From Flagellimonas myxillae (GTDB taxonomy: Bacteria > Bacteroidota > Bacteroidia > Flavobacteriales > Flavobacteriaceae), in assembly GCF_023502235.1 (NCBI RefSeq), contig NZ_JAMFLY010000001.1, positions 806,001 through 870,000 on the forward strand: a stretch of DNA of 64,000 bases, written 5' to 3'. The notes under the pieces were generated by a model that had not been told where the DNA came from, made no database searches, and saw only the letters and a program-made list of their open reading frames with translations. The position numbers were made by a program, and so were the translations under genes. Every line of letters begins with the position of its first letter. The stretch's first letter is position 1. This document shows positions 7,309 through 15,495 of this stretch, in pieces.

Positions 7309-9108
7309 TTATTTCGGATTTTTGTTATCCGCTTGCTCTAGTTTATCCAATCGTTCCATCAAAAGGTCGATGGTTTTGTTCTGCTGAGACAAAACTTCGT
7401 TTAGACTTTTAAGACGATCAATTTCTTTTTGCTGTTGAATTGTGTAGAGCGTCAATTCTTCAATTTTTTGCAACAATTTGGCATCCATGATACCAAGATC
7501 TATCCCATTTTCCTCAACAGTCTTAGCACTGGGAATGTTTGGAAGATGTCTGTTTTTGGCAATATAATCAGCTACTTCCTCCAAAGACATCAAATTAAAC
7601 TCCTCTCCAAAAACAAAGTCTGGCCAAGCCCCTTCAAGTTCCACCTTAACTCCTTCGGCGATAACGTTCCCTGCCACGGCCAACATATAGCCTTGGGGAT
7701 TGGTAGTTCCAATGCTTACGTTCCCAGTGGTATAAGAAATATCGTTTCCTGAAGTCACCCATTGCGAGCTCTCAATGGCGGATCCGTTTAGTAGAATATT
7801 GGTTGCGTTCATGGTTCCGGCCACGTCAAGTGTAAAGTTGGGGTCGTTGGTTCCTATTCCAACGTTTCCTGCGGTATAGAAGGCTTCATCCGCGTTCAAG
7901 CTCCAAACTTGGCTTGGCAAGGCAGATCCATTCAAAAGGATGTTTGTAGCATTTAAAGTTCCCGCAACATCCAATGTGAAGTCGGGGTCATTGGTTCCGA
8001 TACCGACATTTCCGGTATTATAAAAGGCCTCATCCGCGTTCAAGCTCCAAATTTGGCTTGGCAAGGCAGATCCATTCAAAAGGATGTTTGTTGCGTTCAA
8101 AGTTCCCGCAACATCCAATGTGAAATCGGGGTCATTTGTTCCGATACCGACGTTTCCGGTATTATAAAAGGCCTCATCCGCGTTTAAGCTCCAAACCTGG
8201 CTTGGTAATGCAGCTCCGTTCAGGAGGATATTTGTGGCATTGAAAGTACCTGCTACATCCAAAGTAAAGTTGGGGTCGTTGGTTCCGATACCGACGTTGC
8301 CAGTCGTATAGAAGGCCTCATCAGCGTTTAAACTCCAAACCTGGCTTGGCAAGGCAGCTCCATTTAAAAGTATGTCTGTGGCATTCAAGGTACCTGCTAC
8401 ATCCAATGTAAAGTTGGGGTCATTGGTTCCAATACCCACATTTCCTGCATTGTAGAATGCCTCACTGGCATTCAAGCTCCACACAGGTTGTTCCAATGCA
8501 GAACCGTTTAAAAAGATACTTGTGGCATTCAAAGACCCGTTTACGTCCAAATTAAAACCTGGAGTATTCGTTCCTATACCTACATTGCCAGCGTTATAAA
8601 ACGCGTCGTTCCCATTGGCACTCCAAAGGGGATTTTCCAAAGGGGAGCCATTTAAAAAGATACTTGTGGCATTCAAAGACCCATTTACATCCAAATTAAA
8701 CCCTGGGGTGTTTGTTCCGATCCCGACATTGCCTGCGTTGTAAAAGGCGTCGTTCCCGTTGGCATTCCACAAGGGGTTTTCCAAGGGTGAGCCATTCAAG
8801 AATATTGTTGTTGCATTTAGAGATCCACTTACATCCAAATTATACCCTGGTGTGTTGGTACCAATGCCCACATTACCTATGTTGTAAAAAATATCATCTG
8901 TAACAATGGACCATGGAGAACTTTGAAGTTGTGTTCCATTGAGAAATAGCTCCGATGCGTTGATAGAGCCCATTACCTCCAGATTATAGCCTGGAGTCAA
9001 GGTTCCGATACCAACGTTACCCGATGCTGGAAATGAGTTTTGTCCCAGCATTGTTGCTGTGAAAAGAAAAATTAGAACTGTGCTAAATAAAGTAATTGTC
9101 TTTCTCAT
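7309..9108 (-). CDS. Secreted repeat protein with nine 48-residue NVGIGT repeats
   Basis: 599 aa with a signal peptide (MRKTITLFSTVLIFLFTATMLGQ). Residues 31-462 are nine tandem repeats of exactly 48 residues, each starting NVGIGT and ending FYN/T-x-G, with a partial tenth (NVSIGTTNPQGY). The C-terminal 130 residues carry the conserved tail seen in many Bacteroidetes NVGIGT proteins (FNLMSLEEVADYIAKNRHLP, then a coiled coil LQKIEELTLYTIQQQKEIDR). By resemblance to phage tail-fibre and adhesin architectures it is probably a trimeric fibrous surface or extracellular protein; this is inference. Transcribed leftward downstream of a collagen-like lipoprotein. Function unknown. Confidence 0.85.
   Translation of the reverse strand: MRKTITLFSTVLIFLFTATMLGQNSFPASGNVGIGTLTPGYNLEVMGSINASELFLNGTQLQSSPWSIVTDDIFYNIGNVGIGTNTPGYNLDVSGSLNATTIFLNGSPLENPLWNANGNDAFYNAGNVGIGTNTPGFNLDVNGSLNATSIFLNGSPLENPLWSANGNDAFYNAGNVGIGTNTPGFNLDVNGSLNATSIFLNGSALEQPVWSLNASEAFYNAGNVGIGTNDPNFTLDVAGTLNATDILLNGAALPSQVWSLNADEAFYTTGNVGIGTNDPNFTLDVAGTFNATNILLNGAALPSQVWSLNADEAFYNTGNVGIGTNDPDFTLDVAGTLNATNILLNGSALPSQIWSLNADEAFYNTGNVGIGTNDPDFTLDVAGTLNATNILLNGSALPSQVWSLNADEAFYTAGNVGIGTNDPNFTLDVAGTMNATNILLNGSAIESSQWVTSGNDISYTTGNVSIGTTNPQGYMLAVAGNVIAEGVKVELEGAWPDFVFGEEFNLMSLEEVADYIAKNRHLPNIPSAKTVEENGIDLGIMDAKLLQKIEELTLYTIQQQKEIDRLKSLNEVLSQQNKTIDLLMERLDKLEQADNKNPK
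7723..9018 (-). repeat. Nine in-frame 144-bp tandem repeats
   Basis: 1296 bp = 9 x 144 bp, coding for the 48-residue units of the 599-aa protein. Units 5-8 (consensus NVGIGTNDPxFTLDVAGT) are nearly identical to each other, and units 2-4 (NVGIGTNTPGxNLDVxGS) form a second similar group, indicating two rounds of amplification. Every unit has the same length, so the array keeps the reading frame. Confidence 0.9.
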
Positions 9109-9171
9109 TATCTACCTTCAAAGGGTGTTTATTAATTAAAATTGTAAAGCATGGCAACAAAAGCGGATTAC

Positions 9172-9783
9172 TTATTCGTATTCCCTCAGCTCAAAGGACA
9201 AATTGCTAAAATTGTCCGCAAAAGCATTGATGCCATTTTGCAGTTCGATTCGCACTTGGTTGTCTCCAACAATTTCACCCCTAACCCCAGTGTGGGTTGT
9301 GGGAGTTGTATAGAAAATTACCGTTTTTGAGATGTCTATGGTCTTGTCCAGGTCGCCAACATACATTCCTTGTGCTTCCCGGGTCCATGTGATGTTTAAA
9401 TCCAAGGTATTCTCTAAAATTGAACTTTCAGGGTCGTCCGTTCCGGATTGACTGATCAGAGATACATAGGTCAAATAAGGAAGTCCCGATGTGTCCCCAT
9501 TACACAAGTACTCCGAAGTATCTACTTCGTTGGCATCCAATTCCCCGTTTCCGTTGTCATCCTGACCGGCTTCAAGCAAAAATCCCCCATTCGCACAATT
9601 CTCACCAGGTTGCTCAATAATGGTATTGATCAAACTGTTCAGACCGTCGGATCCATCGTTTCCGTCAACACCATTGGAACCGTCCCTTCCATCTAGGCCA
9701 TTAACACCATCTTTGGCACAACCAACAAGGGTAAGGGCGATTACAAAAAGAATATAAAACCTTTGGGAAAATCTGAATTTCAT
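9172..9783 (-). CDS. Collagen-like lipoprotein with DUF7151-type segment
   Basis: 203 aa from ATG 9783, giving the lipoprotein signal MKFRFSQRFYILFVIALTLVGC. Residues about 25-46 are collagen-like G-x-x triplets (DGVNGLDGRDGSNGVDGNDG). Then comes a Cys/Asp/Asn-rich segment of DUF7151 type (PGENCANGG, AGQDDNGNGELDANEVDTS, YLCNGD) that resembles a calcium-binding loop, with two cysteines that could form a disulfide. The C-terminal half is a beta-rich domain without a recognised family. It is probably anchored to the outer membrane. It lies just upstream of the 48-residue-repeat protein in the same direction and may be part of the same surface structure (inference). Confidence 0.8.
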   Translation of the reverse strand: MKFRFSQRFYILFVIALTLVGCAKDGVNGLDGRDGSNGVDGNDGSDGLNSLINTIIEQPGENCANGGFLLEAGQDDNGNGELDANEVDTSEYLCNGDTSGLPYLTYVSLISQSGTDDPESSILENTLDLNITWTREAQGMYVGDLDKTIDISKTVIFYTTPTTHTGVRGEIVGDNQVRIELQNGINAFADNFSNLSFELREYE

Positions 9784-9813
9784 GGATTTCTCGGGTAAAG
9801 GGGTTAAGAGTGG

Positions 9814-9821
9814 CAAAAGTA
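9814..9821 (-). promoter_or_regulatory. -7 element upstream of the collagen-like lipoprotein
   Basis: TACTTTTG on the minus strand, an exact TAnnTTTG match, about 30 bases upstream of the ATG at 9783. No good -33 element was found. Confidence 0.45.
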
Positions 9822-9914
9822 GCAATCACTTTTAATTTAAGGAGATACTACGGGCAGAAATGCAGATTTTTTAGACGAACGACATAGATTTTATTCCAAA
9901 AGAATAGGAACCCC

Positions 9915-10748
9915 TCAACTTACCCTTGGTAACCACATTCCCATGGTGGCAGCAAAGGTGCCCAAAGCAGTAATCAAGGTGAGAAGAATCAGCCCTATTG
10001 ACATGGCAATTTTACCATTTGTTGATGATCTTCGTTCCGCTGAAAAATAGAGTTCCAAAACTGCCAAAGGAATCAAATACTGGGCAAAACCAAGAAATAC
10101 CAAAAAGGGACCCCGAAAAGTTTCAGGGTCAAATCCAACCGGTTTTCCGTGAACGAAAAGCCAAAACATCAGCCCAATTCTAAAAAACCAAACTCCCGCC
10201 ATGGACAAAAAGAGGCGCAGTGCCCATTTTCGATGGCTGGAAAGATTCCGTTTTACCGCTGTCCGAATGGCCAAATAGGCAAAGGTCAAAATTAGAACTC
10301 CGTTTAAGCTGACACTGATATCCCCGACCAAACCACTAATGGTTCCCTTGGTTATCACCATGTAGATTCCGCTTAAACTTATGAGAAGGGCAGCGGCAAT
10401 ATAAAATCTACCGTTCCAATGGTGGAAACGCGGCAGGGATTTCCGAATTTTTGGAATAAACTGCATAGGTCCACCGACCATGACGATCACTGCGAACAGC
10501 AAGTGGATGGCCACCGCGGTATTTCCCATGGTTTCACCCTCTGCATACCCGTGCGGTAACACCCTGTTCCATCGCAAAAAATCCCCGTCAATTGCAGCTC
10601 CACCATAAAATAGGGCCACGTAAAAGGCAAAAATCCACTGTCCTATGACGGCAACTGTAAACCAAATTTGAACGGTTCTTTCCAAAATTTTTCCAGGACG
10701 TAGCCTGCTTGGCCTACCCGAAGTAAGCACCTCTGAATTGGTAATCAT
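9915..10748 (-). CDS. DUF2306 multi-pass membrane protein
   Basis: 277 aa, ATG 10748. About seven hydrophobic helices (e.g. WFTVAVIGQWIFAFYVALFY, VAIHLLFAVIVMVGGPMQFI, GVLILTFAYLAIRTAV, IGLILLTLITALGTFAA). The pattern of a conserved H in helix 2 (AVAIHLLFA), the PMQF.P.IR loop and FHHWNGRFYI is that of DUF2306, a cytochrome b561-like helical bundle family with histidines but no assigned reaction. It follows a DUF4386 membrane protein in the same direction with 35 bases between, so the two are probably co-transcribed. Confidence 0.82.
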   Translation of the reverse strand: MITNSEVLTSGRPSRLRPGKILERTVQIWFTVAVIGQWIFAFYVALFYGGAAIDGDFLRWNRVLPHGYAEGETMGNTAVAIHLLFAVIVMVGGPMQFIPKIRKSLPRFHHWNGRFYIAAALLISLSGIYMVITKGTISGLVGDISVSLNGVLILTFAYLAIRTAVKRNLSSHRKWALRLFLSMAGVWFFRIGLMFWLFVHGKPVGFDPETFRGPFLVFLGFAQYLIPLAVLELYFSAERRSSTNGKIAMSIGLILLTLITALGTFAATMGMWLPRVS

Positions 10749-10783
10749 GATGTTTTGTTTTTTGATTGTTGAAATTGATGAAA

Positions 10784-11464
10784 CTAGCGCTCCAAGCCTT
10801 TTGGACTAGAAAATCCCTTGGCAATGAGCCATCCCATAAATGCAATCATGTGGATGCCGTTTTGGGAGTAAAAATGAAAGCTAATGTCCATTTCAAAAAT
10901 ATTGGCCCAAGACGCAAAAAATACTAGGGAAATGGCGGTCATTCCCCAAGCGGAAAGCCATCTAGGGACGAGTTTTGTCCGAAATAAAAAGTAATACAGG
11001 ACAAAAGCTGCTGATGCATAGGTGATCAAGGCCATAAAATGGGACCAATAATAGTCCTCAATTTTAAGAAAGCCCAGCGTATTTAACATTTCTTGAGCCA
11101 TGCCATTCTTTTTTACAAATGATTCCGCCAACGAAAGCAAGGATAAATTGCTGATGTTACCATAAATACTAACCCCAAAATTTACGACCCAAAGGCCAAA
11201 AAAAGCCAAAGCCAAGGAAGGTTTGAACGATTTAATTTTGGGAAAAAGGAGACAAGCAATAAAAACCCATAGGGCACTTGCCAAAATATCTAAGACAATG
11301 GCAATACGTGTTCTGGCAGCATTTTCATGGACCAACTTTAAAAAGTCAGGTTCCATGTAAAGGGAGTACGAAAGCCCCCTGAGGCCTAGCGAAGGTATCC
11401 CCAATGCCATAATTAACAGCAATGTGATTCCTACAATTCTTCCAATTTTTTGATTTGATTTCAT
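10784..11464 (-). CDS. DUF4386 membrane protein
   Basis: 226 aa from ATG 11464 (MKSNQKIGRIVGITLLLIMA). A longer frame begins at 11593, but its extra 43 residues are polar, low in complexity and unlike this family. Six hydrophobic segments are visible, including LDILASALWVFIACLLFP, ALAFFGLWVVNFGVSIYG and a final GIHMIAFMGWLIAKGF. The WLSAWG and YYFLFRTKLVPRWLSA motifs are typical of DUF4386. No reaction is known for the family. Together with the DUF2306 gene it forms a two-gene membrane unit downstream of the GntR/ABC operon. Confidence 0.8.
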   Translation of the reverse strand: MKSNQKIGRIVGITLLLIMALGIPSLGLRGLSYSLYMEPDFLKLVHENAARTRIAIVLDILASALWVFIACLLFPKIKSFKPSLALAFFGLWVVNFGVSIYGNISNLSLLSLAESFVKKNGMAQEMLNTLGFLKIEDYYWSHFMALITYASAAFVLYYFLFRTKLVPRWLSAWGMTAISLVFFASWANIFEMDISFHFYSQNGIHMIAFMGWLIAKGFSSPKGLER

Positions 11465-11570
11465 AATTGTTCGTTTTTTGATTGATGAATGATGATTGAT
11501 TGATGAATAATGGCTGATTGATTTCCGCAAATTAGCTGGTGTCAGTAATCGCGAAATGTTTTTTGATTGG

Positions 11571-12122
11571 TCATCTGTCTTCGATAAGTTCAATATTTGT
11601 GATTTCCCCTTTCAATTGTATCGAACCCAGGGAGGTGTTCTTATAAATCAAGGTGTCATAGTTCAAATTCAATTTAGCAGAGCTATTGCCCCCAAAATCT
11701 AAGTAAAGCCGTCGACCAGATATCTGATTGGTGGTTTCAAAATGAGGACTGAGCATCAAGGCCAGACTATCCAAAGCTTTGCCTGAAATATAAATAACCA
11801 CACTATCCTTTTTCTGTAAACCCAAGCCCGAATGTATTTCCAAAACCTTGTTTGATACCTTGGTGACAACCGAATCTAAATGGTAATCGGGTGCTTCTAT
11901 TTGAACGGATTGCTCTTCGCTTTGCTCATAATAGATATGAAATCTTCCAGCTACTGCAAGGGAGGTGAAATCGGAAAGCTCCAGTTTTTTCGATAGGATT
12001 TGCATAGGCTTTTTATTCGCCTTTACGTCTTTCACATTTTGATGGACAACCAACTGAAAAATCAAGATGAAAATAAAAATGGAGATTATGGCCCCAACAA
12101 GAAGTAGTTTACTTTTTTTCAT
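11571..12122 (-). CDS. GIN-domain (DUF2807) membrane-anchored protein
   Basis: 183 aa, ATG 12122. An N-terminal hydrophobic helix (about residues 4-24, LLLVGAIISIFIFILIFQLV) is a signal anchor, followed by a beta-helix-like region starting LELSDFTSLAVAGRFHIYYEQ. This is the hallmark of the putative auto-transporter adhesin head GIN domain (F..i.v.g.f.v.i.q....v.v...). It overlaps the GntR regulator gene by 14 bp, so it is translationally coupled to the ABC/GntR operon. Flavobacterial GIN proteins often sit in such operons; the role is unknown. Confidence 0.8.
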   Translation of the reverse strand: MKKSKLLLVGAIISIFIFILIFQLVVHQNVKDVKANKKPMQILSKKLELSDFTSLAVAGRFHIYYEQSEEQSVQIEAPDYHLDSVVTKVSNKVLEIHSGLGLQKKDSVVIYISGKALDSLALMLSPHFETTNQISGRRLYLDFGGNSSAKLNLNYDTLIYKNTSLGSIQLKGEITNIELIEDR

Positions 12123-12477
12123 TTTTGTGTTGGTTGTAAGCGTTTTTCAATTGTTCAAAGCTGATGCCCAATAGCCCCATTTTTTTAAAGACATCTGGGA
12201 GATTTTGCTCAAGGAATTCCCGGCGTTTAATCTCCAAAACCTTGGTATAGCCGTTGTCCGAAACAAAATATCCAATTCCTCTTTTATTGTAAATGACCTC
12301 TAGATCCTGTAGGTGGTTGAACGCCCTTATTGCGGTGTTCGGATTTACCTCTACCATCATGGCCACCTCCCGCACGGAAGGGATTCTGGTGCCTTCCTGC
12401 CATTCTTTGACCAATATGTTTTCATAAAAGAAATCCACGATTTGTAAATAAATAGGTTTGCTATTATCAAAATCCAT
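12109..12477 (-). CDS. GntR-family regulator, short YtrA-type
   Basis: 122 aa, ATG 12477. The N-terminal winged helix-turn-helix (residues 5-75) has the GntR signature PIYLQIVDFFYENIL, GTRIPSVREVA and VNPNTAIRAFNHL. The C-terminal part is only about 45 residues (EIKRREFLEQNLPDVFKKMG), too short for a ligand-binding domain, which is the YtrA subfamily arrangement. YtrA-type regulators usually sit with ABC exporters and repress them; here the gene follows the permease by 1 bp and overlaps the GIN gene. Autoregulation of the operon is likely but inferred. Confidence 0.92.
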   Translation of the reverse strand: MDFDNSKPIYLQIVDFFYENILVKEWQEGTRIPSVREVAMMVEVNPNTAIRAFNHLQDLEVIYNKRGIGYFVSDNGYTKVLEIKRREFLEQNLPDVFKKMGLLGISFEQLKNAYNQHKNEKK

Positions 12478-12478
12478 C

Positions 12479-13231
12479 CTACACCTCCTTTTCCACCATT
12501 TTAAAATAGGCCACTACCAGCATAAGTGGCCCAAAGATCAATCCATAGAACCATTGGCCAAAAATTGAGAATTGGGTGCTGGCCTTTCCAAAGGCAACAG
12601 AACCAAGCCCGTCTTCTGCGAACACCCCAAGCGAGTGGTTGAACATGGCATACAACAAAAAATTCAAAAGGAGAAAACACAGCAAGGCAATACCCAAGGA
12701 CAGCAGTGTTTTTCCGATTTTATTTTTAGAAAAACTCATTGCCCCAACCATAAATACAGGTTGTACAAACAGGTATATTGCAACAATATTGATATAGGAT
12801 GTAGAGAACAAGGTGGGCACGTTAAAATCGGCTCCAAATAACACTATGCCGAAAATCAAGGCCAATATGGCGATCAATAAGGCCACCACCGAAAACACAA
12901 TGGTGTAAACCAAGGTTGACACAAGCCACTTGGCCACTAATCGTTCCAAGCTGGAAACCGGCAATGCCAGATATAAGGCATTGGTTTTTGGGTTGCCAAA
13001 TTCCCGGAACAAGGAGAACGTAAACAAGAGTCCCAAAGGCAAATAGACAAGCGCAAATATCCCATAAAACTCTTCCAAGCCCAATTGTTTGTCCCACATC
13101 ATGTTGAACAAGCAAAACAGAAAAACCAAGATAATGGCAACAAAAATTCCTGTGCTAAATGTACCACGCAGGAGTATTAAATCCCGTTTGACAAACTGTC
13201 TCACCCTATTAAAATCAAACCTTTGAACCAT
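12479..13231 (-). CDS. ABC transporter permease (ABC-2 type)
   Basis: 250 aa, ATG 13231, overlapping the ATPase gene by 17 bp. Six hydrophobic segments are visible (GTFSTGIFVAIILVFLFCLF, FYGIFALVYLPLGLLFTFSLF, LVYTIVFSVVALLIAILALIF, INIVAIYLFVQPVFMVGAM, LLSLGIALLCFLLLNFLLYA, FGQWFYGLIFGPLMLVVAYF). The arrangement fits ABC-2-type permeases paired with YtrA regulators. The substrate is unknown; families of this form are linked to cell-envelope stress or peptide efflux. It acts with the ATPase at 13215-14060. Confidence 0.85.
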   Translation of the reverse strand: MVQRFDFNRVRQFVKRDLILLRGTFSTGIFVAIILVFLFCLFNMMWDKQLGLEEFYGIFALVYLPLGLLFTFSLFREFGNPKTNALYLALPVSSLERLVAKWLVSTLVYTIVFSVVALLIAILALIFGIVLFGADFNVPTLFSTSYINIVAIYLFVQPVFMVGAMSFSKNKIGKTLLSLGIALLCFLLLNFLLYAMFNHSLGVFAEDGLGSVAFGKASTQFSIFGQWFYGLIFGPLMLVVAYFKMVEKEV

Positions 13232-14060
13232 GGCCTTTTTTATCTATGAGTTGGTTTATTTTTTGCGTTTCGTGCAACACGCCATTAAAGAGCAATTCCA
13301 AATCTACCTCGGATTCGTCCTGGTCGGTTCGTTGGAGGAGTGATTTACCACCAAAAGCACCTTCCGAGTAAATCACTTCTTCTTGGTTGCTGGCCCTTCC
13401 AAACCAAAGGGCTTGGGTTACTTGATCCAGCGAATGATCAAAAATGACTTGGGCGTTGTTCAAAATCATCACATGATTGATCAAACTGTGTAAGTCCCGA
13501 ACCTGATGGGTGGAAACCACAATGCATTTTCCCTCGTCTACCGAAGACGCCATTACCTTTCTAAACTGACTTTTGGAAGGAATGTCCAAACCGTTGGTGG
13601 GTTCGTCCATAAGCAACAATTGGGTATTTGTGGCAATTCCAAAGGCGATGAGCACTTTTTTCTTTTGTCCAAAGGACAAGGTGGAAATGAGTTGCCGAGG
13701 CTGTAATTGAAACTCTTCCAAAAGCCCATAGAACTGCTCCTTGGAAAAACTAGGATAGAAAACTGAATTAATGTATTCAAAAGCCTTTATGGACACAGAT
13801 GGAAGCTCAAATTCCTCCGGAATCAAAAATATGTCCTGCAACAACTCGGGGCCCCGCTTTTGGGTAGGTTTTCCTTTGAAGGTACAATTACCTGCCTTTG
13901 GAAATAGCAATCCGGTCATGATCTTGATCAGCGTGCTCTTTCCTTCCCCGTTTTTACCAAACAGCCCGTAAATGTTGCCCGGCTTAAGCTCCAGGTTAAT
14001 GGCCTTAAGTACCGGGCGACTGGTTGGGTAGTTGAAATAAAGGTTGTTTGCAGTTAGCAT
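13215..14060 (-). CDS. ABC transporter ATP-binding protein
   Basis: 281 aa, ATG 14060. It has Walker A GLFGKNGEGKSTLIKIM (about residues 33-49), an ABC signature reduced to LSFGQKKKVLIAFG, Walker B LLLMDEPTNGLD and the H-loop VVSTHQVRD. The signature LSFGQ is close to the consensus LSGGQ. The C-terminal 70 residues are a non-conserved tail. It is the first gene of the minus-strand ATPase-permease-GntR-GIN operon. The position fits export and not uptake, since no binding protein is nearby. Confidence 0.93.
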   Translation of the reverse strand: MLTANNLYFNYPTSRPVLKAINLELKPGNIYGLFGKNGEGKSTLIKIMTGLLFPKAGNCTFKGKPTQKRGPELLQDIFLIPEEFELPSVSIKAFEYINSVFYPSFSKEQFYGLLEEFQLQPRQLISTLSFGQKKKVLIAFGIATNTQLLLMDEPTNGLDIPSKSQFRKVMASSVDEGKCIVVSTHQVRDLHSLINHVMILNNAQVIFDHSLDQVTQALWFGRASNQEEVIYSEGAFGGKSLLQRTDQDESEVDLELLFNGVLHETQKINQLIDKKGHGSKV

Positions 14061-14211
14061 TTATAGTGTGTTAGATAACTAGAACACTGCAAATGTAAAT
14101 TATTTTTTTGAAATTCCAAATGTTTCTTGAAAAGAGGGTAGGGGATAATAGGTTGATTACCAACCAAAAGTAACCAAATAGAGCTGCGTTGCGCTGCTCC
14201 GTTTTAGTGTT

Positions 14212-14661
14212 TTATAATGATGTTACAAATTCCGACAATCGGTCAAACACGGAGCCCCAACCATTGTAAAATCCCATCTCTTCCTGTTGTTTGCAGTATT
14301 CCTCGGTCTGGTGTACACAATTAAAGGTGAAATGGGTTTTGTCGCCATCTGCTTTAAAAATGGCCTGGATTTCCACACCTTCGGTCATGGGTTTAAAGTT
14401 GGCTGTGGATATTATGCTTTCCTTTGGAACAATGTCTTTATAAATTCCGTCCGCAATAAATTTGTTTCCGTCGGACATGGTCATGGCATACTTCCATTGT
14501 CCGCCTACTTCAAAATTGTGTTCCAATACCTTGGTTTCCATTCCTTTGGGTCCCCACCATTTGGCGATATGTTCCGGTTGTGTCCAAGCTTCCCAAACAA
14601 GGTCTATGGGTGCCTCAAAAGTTCGTTCTAGGCTAAGTGTTCTGTTCTTAGGATCGTTCAT
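14212..14661 (-). CDS. SRPBCC / AHSA1-type protein
   Basis: 149 aa, ATG 14661, cytoplasmic. N-terminal LSLERTFEAPIDLVWEAWTQPEHIAKWWGP is the AHSA1 (activator of Hsp90 ATPase homologue 1-like) form of the START/SRPBCC fold, with the GGQWKYAM strand following. Such proteins carry a hydrophobic pocket of uncertain ligand. The gene overlaps the upstream ArsR-type regulator by 14 bp, a very common flavobacterial pair. Confidence 0.9.
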   Translation of the reverse strand: MNDPKNRTLSLERTFEAPIDLVWEAWTQPEHIAKWWGPKGMETKVLEHNFEVGGQWKYAMTMSDGNKFIADGIYKDIVPKESIISTANFKPMTEGVEIQAIFKADGDKTHFTFNCVHQTEEYCKQQEEMGFYNGWGSVFDRLSEFVTSL

Positions 14662-14977
14662 TCTTTTTGTTTTGTAGTTGATTTAAATAGTTTTCAAAGG
14701 AATCCAGTTTTTCTTCCCAAAGGTTGCGGTATTGGTCTATCCAAAGAAAGGCTGGAATAAGGTTTTTAGGCTGAATAAGGCAATAGCGCTCCCGACCTTG
14801 TTGGTCAAAAGTTATAATACCACATTCTTCCAGAATCTTCAAGTGTTTGGAAATAGCCGGTCTACTCACATCGAATTGCTCAGCGACCGCGTTTACCGTT
14901 AGTTCCTGTTTTGCCAATAGCTGAATGATGTCCCTCCGTACAGGGTCGGCTATGGCCTGAAAAACATCTCTTCTCAT
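14648..14977 (-). CDS. ArsR/SmtB-family HTH regulator
   Basis: 109 aa, ATG 14977. Winged HTH with the ArsR pattern RDVFQAIADPVRRDIIQLLA, NAVAEQFDVSRPAISKHLKI and CGIITFDQQGRERYCLI. No metal-binding Cys pair (ELCVCDL) is present, so it is the metal-independent branch that pairs with AHSA1 genes, which is what follows here. It probably represses its own two-gene operon; a promoter was not clearly recognised in the 120 bases upstream. Confidence 0.92.
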   Translation of the reverse strand: MRRDVFQAIADPVRRDIIQLLAKQELTVNAVAEQFDVSRPAISKHLKILEECGIITFDQQGRERYCLIQPKNLIPAFLWIDQYRNLWEEKLDSFENYLNQLQNKKNERS

Positions 14978-15070
14978 TTTTGAGTAACCGTTTGGTTACA
15001 AATATATATGTAATCGTTCGGTTACGCAAATATCTTCAGGAATTTTTTATTAATAATTGGTTTTGAGGAT

Positions 15071-15095
15071 AAAAAAAGCCCCAGAAAAGGGGCTT
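15071..15095 (-). terminator. Intrinsic terminator downstream of the ABM-like gene
   Basis: On the minus strand a 7-bp stem AAGCCCC / GGGGCTT (15089-15095 with 15076-15082) is followed by a T-run (the A-run at 15071-15077 on the plus strand), 6 bases past the stop of the gene at 15101. Confidence 0.8.
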
Positions 15096-15100
15096 CTTAC

Positions 15101-15427
15101 CTAATACTGAGCGTACGTTTGATAGTGCGAAACACCTTGTTCAGGTTGGGAGGTATCGGCCTCCTCCATCAGTGCAAAATAGGTTGAACAGGCCGCGCTA
15201 TCCTTCACTTTTTCCATTACGCCATGCGCTGCTTCCATATTTTCCCAAAGAACCATATCGATATAGTTCCTGTCGGATTGAACCAAAAGCTCTCTACGGA
15301 TAAACCCGCTTTGTTTTTCCAAGAAATCGGTTTGCAAAGCTTTGGAGGCCTGCAACAGCTCTTGTTCGGTGATTCCTTCTTTGATGGTGAATGGGGCCCA
15401 TTCCAAAATGTGATGATTTTTGTCCAT
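15101..15427 (-). CDS. Small dimeric alpha/beta-barrel (ABM-like) protein
   Basis: 108 aa, ATG 15427. The pattern ILEWAPFTIKEGITEQELLQ, then a helix, FIRRELLVQSDRNYIDMVLWEN and a terminal helix is that of the antibiotic-biosynthesis-monooxygenase / dimeric alpha-beta barrel fold. These are small cytoplasmic dimers, often of unknown substrate. It lies on the minus strand downstream of the WYL regulator (69 bases after its stop), so it may be a target of that regulator (inference). Confidence 0.7.
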   Translation of the reverse strand: MDKNHHILEWAPFTIKEGITEQELLQASKALQTDFLEKQSGFIRRELLVQSDRNYIDMVLWENMEAAHGVMEKVKDSAACSTYFALMEEADTSQPEQGVSHYQTYAQY

Positions 15428-15495
15428 GTTTTATCTTGTTTTTCATTTGAAAACAAAATTAAATCTGGACTATGACAAGGGTATGTCAGTAGGGT

